The notes under the pieces were generated by a model. The model worked only from the letters and a program-made list of their open reading frames with translations, did no database searches and was not told the origin of the DNA. Below are positions 37,281-42,161 of a DNA stretch of 42,161 nucleotides, one piece after another. The first letter of the stretch is position 1, and the number at the start of each line of letters is the position of its first letter. The position numbers and the translations under genes were made by a program. The DNA comes from Nocardioides sp. (lineage in GTDB: Bacteria; Actinomycetota; Actinomycetes; Propionibacteriales; Nocardioidaceae). The DNA lies in NCBI RefSeq assembly GCF_014360585.1, contig NZ_JACIXG010000044.1:1-42161 (forward strand). Direction: 5' to 3'.

Positions 37281-39308
37281 ATGACGGACACCACGCCCTC
37301 CGAGCAGCGCCGCCCGGCGAAGGATCGCTCCTGGCTGATGCGCACGTACGCCGGCCACTCGACCGCCGAGGCGTCCAACGAGCTCTATCGCAACAATCTC
37401 GCCAAGGGTCAGACGGGCCTCTCGGTGGCCTTCGACCTGCCGACGCAGACCGGCTACGACCCCGACAGCGTCCTCGCTCGCGGCGAGGTCGGCAAGGTGG
37501 GCGTGCCGATCATGCACATGGGAGAGATGCGCAAGCTCTTCGACCAGATCCCGCTCACCGAGATGAACACCTCGATGACGATCAACGCGACCGCCATGTG
37601 GCTGCTCGCGATGTACCAGGTCGCCGCCGAGGAGCAGAACCCCGGGATGGACCCTGCCGAGGTCGCTGCCAAGCTGGCCGGCACCACCCAGAACGACATC
37701 ATCAAGGAGTATCTCTCCCGGGGGACGTACGTCTTTCCGCCGGAGCACTCCCTGCGGCTGATCAGCGACATGATCGCCTACACGGTCCACCAGATCCCGA
37801 AGTGGAACCCGATCAACATCTGCAGCTACCACCTGCAGGAGGCCGGCGCGACGCCGGTGCAGGAGATCGCCTACGCCATGTGCACCGCGATCTCGGTGCT
37901 CGATTCGGTCAAGGCCTCCGGGCAGGTGTCGGAGGAGGACTTCGGCAAGGTCGTCGGCCGGATCTCGTTCTTCGTCAACGCCGGTGTGCGGTTCGTCGAG
38001 GAGATGTGCAAGATGCGCGCCTTCGTCGAGCTGTGGGACGACATCACCCGGGAGCGCTACGGCGTCGAGGACCCGAAGATGCGTCGGTTCCGCTACGGCG
38101 TCCAGGTCAACTCGCTCGGCCTGACCGAGGCCCAGCCGGAGAACAACGTCCAGCGCATCGTGCTGGAGATGCTCGCCGTGACGCTGTCCAAGAACGCCCG
38201 GGCTCGCGCGGTGCAGCTGCCGGCCTGGAACGAGGCGCTCGGTCTGCCGCGGCCGTGGGACCAGCAGTGGTCCCTGCGCCTGCAGCAGGTGCTGGCCTAC
38301 GAGTCCGACCTGCTGGAGTACGGCGACCTCTTCGACGGCTCGCCGGTCGTCGAGGCCAAGGTCGCCGAGCTCGTCGCCGGGGCCAAGGAGGAGATCGACC
38401 GGGTCCAGGCCATGGGCGGCGCGATCGCCGCGGTCGACACCGGCTACATGAAGTCCGAGCTGGTCTCCTCGCACGCGCGCCGTCGAGGCGCCATCGAGTC
38501 CGGCGAGGAGATCATCGTCGGGGTCAACAAGTTCACCACCACCGAGCCGTCCCCGCTGACAGCCGATCTGGACGCCGCGATCATGGTCGCGGACCCGCGT
38601 GCAGAGGAGGCCGCCAAGGCCTCCCTCGAGGCGTGGAAGGCCGAGCGTGACGAGACTGCCGTGACCGAGGCGCTGGCTGCGCTGGCCGCCGCCGCGAAGA
38701 CCGACGCCAACCTGATGGAGGCCACCTTGGCCGCCGCCCGTGCTGGCGCGACCACGGGGGAGTGGGCCGGCACCCTGCGCGAGGTGTTCGGCGAGTTCCG
38801 GGCCCCCACCGGTGTCTCCGGTGCGGTCGGCGCTGCGGAGGCCGGCGCCGAGCTCTCGGTCGTACGCGACCGGGTGAAGGCCACCGGCGACGAGCTGGGC
38901 GTCAAGCTGCGCATGCTCGTCGGCAAACCCGGCCTGGACGGTCACTCCAACGGGGCCGAGCAGGTCGCGGTCCGCGCCCGCGATGCCGGCTTCGAGGTCA
39001 TCTACCAGGGCATCCGGCTCACCCCGGAGCAGATCGTCGCCGCGGCGGTCGCCGAGGACGTACACGTGGTCGGCCTCTCCATCCTCTCCGGGTCGCACAT
39101 GTCCCTGGTGCCGTCGGTGGTCGAGGGTCTGCGCGATGCGGGCCTCGGTGACGTCCCGGTCATCGTCGGCGGCATCGTCCCCGAGTCCGACGCCCGCACC
39201 CTGATCAGCTCGGGAGTCGCGGCGGTCTACACGCCCAAGGACTTCAGCCTCACCGAGATCATGGCCGACATCGTCGAGGTCATCCGCAAGGCCAACGACC
39301 TCACCTGA
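37281..39308 (+). CDS. meaA: adenosylcobalamin-dependent acyl-CoA mutase, best fit ethylmalonyl-CoA mutase (MeaA/Ecm)
   Basis: Protein of 675 residues in one chain: a mutase barrel (about 1-510) plus a C-terminal B12-binding domain with the DxHxxG motif in GLDGHSNGAEQVAV. The wording of the N-terminus (WLMRTYAGHSTAEASNELYR, then NNLAKGQTGLSVAFDLPTQT) and of the B12 domain (IYQGIRLTPEQIVAAAVAED) is that of MeaA, which converts ethylmalonyl-CoA to methylsuccinyl-CoA, not of the MutA/MutB methylmalonyl-CoA mutase pair. It would act in acetyl-CoA assimilation or acyl-CoA breakdown. No crotonyl-CoA carboxylase/reductase is in the window. ATG 37281 follows a -10 box; ATG 37272 overlaps it and is rejected. 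The adenosyltransferase nearby supplies the cofactor. Confidence 0.85.
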   Translation: MTDTTPSEQRRPAKDRSWLMRTYAGHSTAEASNELYRNNLAKGQTGLSVAFDLPTQTGYDPDSVLARGEVGKVGVPIMHMGEMRKLFDQIPLTEMNTSMTINATAMWLLAMYQVAAEEQNPGMDPAEVAAKLAGTTQNDIIKEYLSRGTYVFPPEHSLRLISDMIAYTVHQIPKWNPINICSYHLQEAGATPVQEIAYAMCTAISVLDSVKASGQVSEEDFGKVVGRISFFVNAGVRFVEEMCKMRAFVELWDDITRERYGVEDPKMRRFRYGVQVNSLGLTEAQPENNVQRIVLEMLAVTLSKNARARAVQLPAWNEALGLPRPWDQQWSLRLQQVLAYESDLLEYGDLFDGSPVVEAKVAELVAGAKEEIDRVQAMGGAIAAVDTGYMKSELVSSHARRRGAIESGEEIIVGVNKFTTTEPSPLTADLDAAIMVADPRAEEAAKASLEAWKAERDETAVTEALAALAAAAKTDANLMEATLAAARAGATTGEWAGTLREVFGEFRAPTGVSGAVGAAEAGAELSVVRDRVKATGDELGVKLRMLVGKPGLDGHSNGAEQVAVRARDAGFEVIYQGIRLTPEQIVAAAVAEDVHVVGLSILSGSHMSLVPSVVEGLRDAGLGDVPVIVGGIVPESDARTLISSGVAAVYTPKDFSLTEIMADIVEVIRKANDLT

Positions 39309-39313
39309 GCCGA

Positions 39314-39357
39314 GGATCGACACGTCTCCCGAAAATTCTCGGGGGACGTGTCGATCC
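39314..39357 (+). terminator. stem-loop terminator after the mutase gene
   Basis: A 19-bp stem with one G-T pair and a 6-base loop (AAATTC). It starts six bases after the stop. Confidence 0.85.
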
Positions 39358-39428
39358 GGCGCGCTCCCGTTCGTGGAATGGGCAGAGGGAGGCGAACAGC
39401 GCCTCCCGCCACGTAACGGGAGATCGAG

Positions 39429-39860
39429 ATGTCCACCATCACCACCGCCCAGCAGGTCACCGCCCCCACCGTCCGCGTCGCTCGCAAGTCTCTCTGGCTC
39501 CATGGCCTCGGTGCCACGGTTGCCGCGAGCGCAGTCGTCACCGTTCTCGCGGCGGCCTCCTCGGCGGCGGGGGTGAGCTTCGAGACTGCCAGCGGCACGA
39601 TTCCGCTCGCCGGCTACGCCCAGCTGACCGCCCTCTTCTCGCTCATCGGGGTCGCGATGGCTGCGGTGATGGCCCGCGTGGCCCGCCGGCCGCGGCGTAC
39701 GTTCGTGGTCACCACCGTCGTGCTCACCGTCGTCTCGCTCGTCCCCGACGTCACCTTCGGCTTCGACGCCGCCAGCGCGATCGTGCTGATGCTCCTGCAC
39801 GTCGTCGCGGCCGTCATCGTCATCCCGGTGCTGGCTCGTCGCCTCGCCGAGGAGCGGTGA
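39429..39860 (+). CDS. DUF6069 family membrane protein
   Basis: Protein of 143 residues with four hydrophobic segments. The stretch RVARRPRRTFVVTTVVLTVV then SLVPDVTFGFDAASAIVLML is typical of the DUF6069 family of small actinobacterial membrane proteins with unknown function. ATG 39429 with GGGAGA upstream. It appears to be a single-gene unit between two hairpins. Confidence 0.8.
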   Translation: MSTITTAQQVTAPTVRVARKSLWLHGLGATVAASAVVTVLAAASSAAGVSFETASGTIPLAGYAQLTALFSLIGVAMAAVMARVARRPRRTFVVTTVVLTVVSLVPDVTFGFDAASAIVLMLLHVVAAVIVIPVLARRLAEER

Positions 39861-39887
39861 GAACCCCGCTCGTACGCTCCGACTGCT

Positions 39888-39920
39888 GAGGCGCACGCCG
39901 GCCGAGCCGGGGTGCGCCTC
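39888..39920 (+). terminator. GC-rich hairpin after the DUF6069 gene
   Basis: Nine-bp outer stem (39888-39896 with 39912-39920), one mismatch, then a 5-bp inner stem (CCGGC/GCCGG). No U-tract. Confidence 0.6.
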
Positions 39921-39934
39921 GACGTCCGCCGGTA

Positions 39935-39963
39935 GTAAGGCTCGCCTAACACGCTGTTACCCT
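39935..39963 (+). promoter_or_regulatory. possible DtxR/IdeR/DmdR iron box on the promoter of the Cys-rich gene
   Basis: GTAAGGCTCGCCTAAC (39935-39950) matches the core and right half of actinobacterial iron boxes (AGGCTNRCCTAA). The left outer bases do not fit. It covers the -35 position of a promoter with TACCCT (39958-39963) as -10, six bases before GTG 39970. Confidence 0.5.
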
Positions 39964-39969
39964 TCGAGC

Positions 39970-40146
39970 GTGGGCAAGAAGAGGAAGCCTCCCAAGACGG
40001 AGTGCTGCGTGTCGAAGCCGCGCTGCAAGCGGTGCCCGATCCGCATGCTCCAGGAGGGCACCCTGCCCGAGGGGATGACGGTCAAGAAGCGACGCCTGGT
40101 GACCCTCGACGGCAAGCCCGTCAAGAAGAAGCATCTCGCGGCCTAG
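39970..40146 (+). CDS. 58-residue basic Cys-rich protein
   Basis: Protein of 58 residues from GTG 39970: start VGKKRKPPKTECC, then VSKPRCKRCPIRML, ending in a Lys-rich tail. Four cysteines at 12, 13, 19 and 22 (CC-x5-C-x2-C) suggest a small zinc or metal knuckle. The protein is very basic, so nucleic-acid binding is possible. I recall similar short proteins in actinobacteria, but no function. The leaderless start follows a -10 box overlapped by a possible iron box. Confidence 0.7.
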   Translation: MGKKRKPPKTECCVSKPRCKRCPIRMLQEGTLPEGMTVKKRRLVTLDGKPVKKKHLAA

Positions 40147-40249
40147 GGACCGCTGAATCCCTTTACCGGGAAAAGCCACCGCCAAGTAGCACCCGAGGTG
40201 GTAGGAATTGCCTTGCAGCCGTTTACCTACTCATGCAAGGACGTTACCG

Positions 40250-42076
40250 ATGCCTCTCGCCACCCGTCGCTCTGTCCTGTCCGGTGCCGTCACAGGCGCC
40301 GCGGCGCTGAGTGCCGCCGGCTATGCCGCCACCCCTGCCCATGGTGCGGGCAAGTCCGACACCGTCAGGCTGACCGTGCTCGGCACCACCGACCTGCACG
40401 GCAACGTCTTCAACTGGGACTACTTCAAGAACGCCGCGTTCTCCAACAGCGCCGGCGACGAGATCGGCGTCGCCAAGGTCAAGACGCTGATCGACGCCGT
40501 CCGTGAGGAGCGTCGCGGCGAGCCGATCCTGACGATCGACGCCGGCGACACCATCCAGGGCACCCCGCTGGCCTACTACTACGCGCGGATCGACCCGATC
40601 ACCAAGGGCGCGGTCCACCCGATGGCGCGGGCGATGAACCTGGTCGGCTACGACGCCGCGGCGCTCGGAAACCACGAGTTCAACTACGGCATCGACACGA
40701 TCCGGAAGTTCGAGGAGCAGGTGAACTTCCCGATGCTCGGCGCCAACGCCGTCGACCCGTCGACCAAGCTGCCGGTGTTCCCGCCCTACATCATCAAGGA
40801 CTACGACCTCGGCCGCGGCCGGCGCCTGCGGGTCGGTGTGCTCGGTCTGACCAACCCGGGCATCGCGATCTGGGACAAGGCCATCGTCGAGGGCAAGATG
40901 GAGTTCCCGGGCCTGGTCGAGCAGGCCAAGATCTACGTCCCGGAGCTCAAGAAGGCCGGCTGCGACCTGGTCATCATCAGCGCCCACTCCGGCGCCGACA
41001 CCTCCAGCTCCTACGGCGACGAGCTGCCCCCGGAGAACGCAGCCACCCTGGTCGCCGAGCAGGTGCCGGACGTCGACGCGATCCTGGTCGGCCACGCCCA
41101 CCGGGAGATCACCGAGCGCTTCGTCTCCAACGCCGAGACCGGCAAGCAGGTGCTGCTCACCGAGCCGCTCTACTGGGGCATGCGTGTCTCCGTCATGGAC
41201 CTGGTCGTACGCCGCGAGAAGGGCCGCGGCCGGCCGCGCTGGGTCCTGCAGTCGGCGACGTCGCAGACGCTCAACTCCAACACCGTCGACGCCGACCCGG
41301 ACGTCTCGGCCGCGGTGCAGGAGCAGCACGACGTCGTGGTCTCCTACGTCAACTCCGTCGTCGGCAACTCGGCCGTGGAGATGCTGGCGGCCCGGGCGGT
41401 CGTCGAGGACGTACCCATCATCGACTTCGTGAGCTTCGTCCAGGCGGACGCGGTCAAGGCCGCGCTGACCGGGGACGACGCGGCTCTGCCGGTGCTCTCG
41501 ATCGCAGCCCCGTTCAGCCGCGCCGCGGCCTTCCCTGCCGGCGAGGTGACCGTACGCGACGTGGCCGGTCTCTACATCTACGACAACACCCTGATGGCGG
41601 TGCGCATCACGGGCGCTCAGCTCAAGGACTATCTCGAGTTCACCGCGCGCTACTTCAAGCGGGTCAGTGGCACCGGCCCGTTCCCGATCGCGGATGTGAC
41701 CAACGCGCCCACCGACACCGCCCCCAACGGCACGCCCGACTACAACTTCGACACGATCGCCGGGCTGGACGCGGCGCTGACCTACGACATCGACATCTCG
41801 ATGCCGGTCGGCTCGCGGATCACCGATCTCGCCTACGACGGTGTCGCCGTCACCGACGCCCAGGAGTTCGTGCTCGCGGTCAACAACTACCGCCAGTCCG
41901 GCGGCGGTGGTTTCCCGCACGTCACCGACGCCACCGTGGTCTACAACCAGCAGGTCGAGATCCGGCAGCTGCTCATCGACTGGGTCACCGCCAACCAGGT
42001 CATCGATCCCGCGACGTTCGCCTCGGTCGACTGGCGCCTGGTCTCCGATGGCGAGCCGATCACCGTCAACTCCTGA
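40250..42076 (+). CDS. exported bifunctional metallophosphatase / 5'-nucleotidase
   Basis: Protein of 608 residues. A Tat signal (ATRRSVLSGAVTGAAALSAA, twin arginine at 6-7) indicates folded export. The calcineurin-like metallophosphatase domain has LGTTDLHGNVFNWD, IDAGDTIQGTPLAYYYA, ALGNHEFNYGID, IISAHSGAD and LVGHAHREI, giving the two-metal site. The C-terminal 5'-nucleotidase domain has MAVRITGAQLKDYLEFTARY and VNNYRQSGGGGFP. The family hydrolyses nucleotides or 2',3'-cyclic nucleotides outside the membrane, releasing phosphate and nucleoside; the exact substrate is open. ATG 40250 has AAGG nine bases upstream; the frame is open further upstream but without a signal. It is followed by a hairpin. 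Confidence 0.9.
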   Translation: MPLATRRSVLSGAVTGAAALSAAGYAATPAHGAGKSDTVRLTVLGTTDLHGNVFNWDYFKNAAFSNSAGDEIGVAKVKTLIDAVREERRGEPILTIDAGDTIQGTPLAYYYARIDPITKGAVHPMARAMNLVGYDAAALGNHEFNYGIDTIRKFEEQVNFPMLGANAVDPSTKLPVFPPYIIKDYDLGRGRRLRVGVLGLTNPGIAIWDKAIVEGKMEFPGLVEQAKIYVPELKKAGCDLVIISAHSGADTSSSYGDELPPENAATLVAEQVPDVDAILVGHAHREITERFVSNAETGKQVLLTEPLYWGMRVSVMDLVVRREKGRGRPRWVLQSATSQTLNSNTVDADPDVSAAVQEQHDVVVSYVNSVVGNSAVEMLAARAVVEDVPIIDFVSFVQADAVKAALTGDDAALPVLSIAAPFSRAAAFPAGEVTVRDVAGLYIYDNTLMAVRITGAQLKDYLEFTARYFKRVSGTGPFPIADVTNAPTDTAPNGTPDYNFDTIAGLDAALTYDIDISMPVGSRITDLAYDGVAVTDAQEFVLAVNNYRQSGGGGFPHVTDATVVYNQQVEIRQLLIDWVTANQVIDPATFASVDWRLVSDGEPITVNS

Positions 42077-42086
42077 GCACAGGTCG

Positions 42087-42121
42087 GTCGGCTCATCCTG
42101 ACGCCGTCAGGATGAGCCGAC
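42087..42121. terminator. hairpin between nucleotidase and convergent gene
   Basis: Perfect 16-bp stem GTCGGCTCATCCTGAC (42087-42102) with 42106-42121 and a 3-base loop. The left arm plus one base (17 bases) is repeated upstream of lysA at 3600-3616. Confidence 0.85.
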
Positions 42122-42129
42122 TCGACGGG

Positions 42130-42161
42130 TCAGCGCGGGTTGATCCAGTTGAGCAGCTGGC
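42130..42161 (-). CDS. 3' end of a minus-strand gene, cut by the window edge
   Basis: On the minus strand one frame reads QLLNWINPR and a TGA (42130-42132) just behind the convergent hairpin, which is where a gene end would be expected. Only nine codons are visible, so the product is unknown. Confidence 0.4.
   Translation of the reverse strand, partial: QLLNWINPR

Noticed and set aside
40221..40249. PhoP box upstream of the nucleotidase (GTTTACC and GTTACC 22 bp apart)
   Set aside because: Two imperfect heptamers at two-unit spacing with the middle unit missing; too weak to call, although phosphate control of such an enzyme would make sense.

Overview
The window is about 42 kb of high-GC actinobacterial chromosome. 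Actinobacterial traits are the conserved run argS-lysA-hom-thrC-thrB-rho-rpmE-prfA-prmC-sua5-wecA-atp, the long Lys/Ala/Pro-rich insertion in Rho, separate AtpF and AtpH (not the mycobacterial b-delta fusion), DUF2550 behind atpC, and many leaderless GTG/ATG starts directly behind a TANNNT -10 box. Gene order and families (DUF4287, DUF6069, a sunset-domain protein) suggest Nocardioidaceae, probably Nocardioides or a close relative. That taxon is inferred, not proven.

Layout. 1-1.85 kb: a frameshifted DUF4287 gene, a SAM methyltransferase coupled to a membrane protein, and tRNA-Arg(CCG) on the minus strand. 1.9-5.1 kb: argS and lysA, separated by a regularly spaced palindrome array. 5.2-7.6 kb: an ASCH-like protein, an unknown protein, and a quinone reductase behind a SoxR-type promoter. 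7.7-11 kb: hom-thrC-thrB. 11.2-18.2 kb: rho, rpmE, prfA, a minus-strand sunset-domain membrane protein, then prmC-sua5-wecA with overlapping start and stop codons. 18.3-19.7 kb: a two-gene type VII secretion (WXG100-like) module set between wecA and the ATP synthase genes. 19.8-27.8 kb: an AtpI-like protein, atpBEFHAGDC and DUF2550, ending in a strong intrinsic terminator. 27.9-29.7 kb: a DUF1707/DUF4870 protein and an MFS transporter. 29.8-31.4 kb: an accessory cassette with an orphan OmpR-type winged-helix regulator facing a secreted precursor with a Cys-rich hydrophobic C-terminus (halocin-C8-like) and a 53-residue membrane protein. 31.5-36.1 kb: a SWIM-SNF2 helicase and a TrmB/LuxR-type regulator. 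36.1-39.3 kb: a PduO-type cobalamin adenosyltransferase, a STAS protein and a B12-dependent mutase best matching MeaA (ethylmalonyl-CoA mutase). 39.4-42.1 kb: DUF6069, a 58-residue Cys-rich protein under a possible iron box, a Tat-exported 5'-nucleotidase, and the 3' end of a minus-strand gene at the edge.

The backbone supplies arginyl-tRNA, lysine and threonine synthesis, transcription and translation termination, tRNA modification, a lipid-linked sugar step and ATP synthesis. The adenosyltransferase makes the cofactor the mutase needs. The most interesting parts are the putative bacteriocin cassette with its operator-like repeats, a Rho changed at four positions tied to bicyclomycin sensitivity, the T7SS insertion, and several regulatory sites (SoxR box, iron box, TetR-like operator) placed exactly on predicted promoters. 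All homology calls are from memory of family motifs; no search was run.
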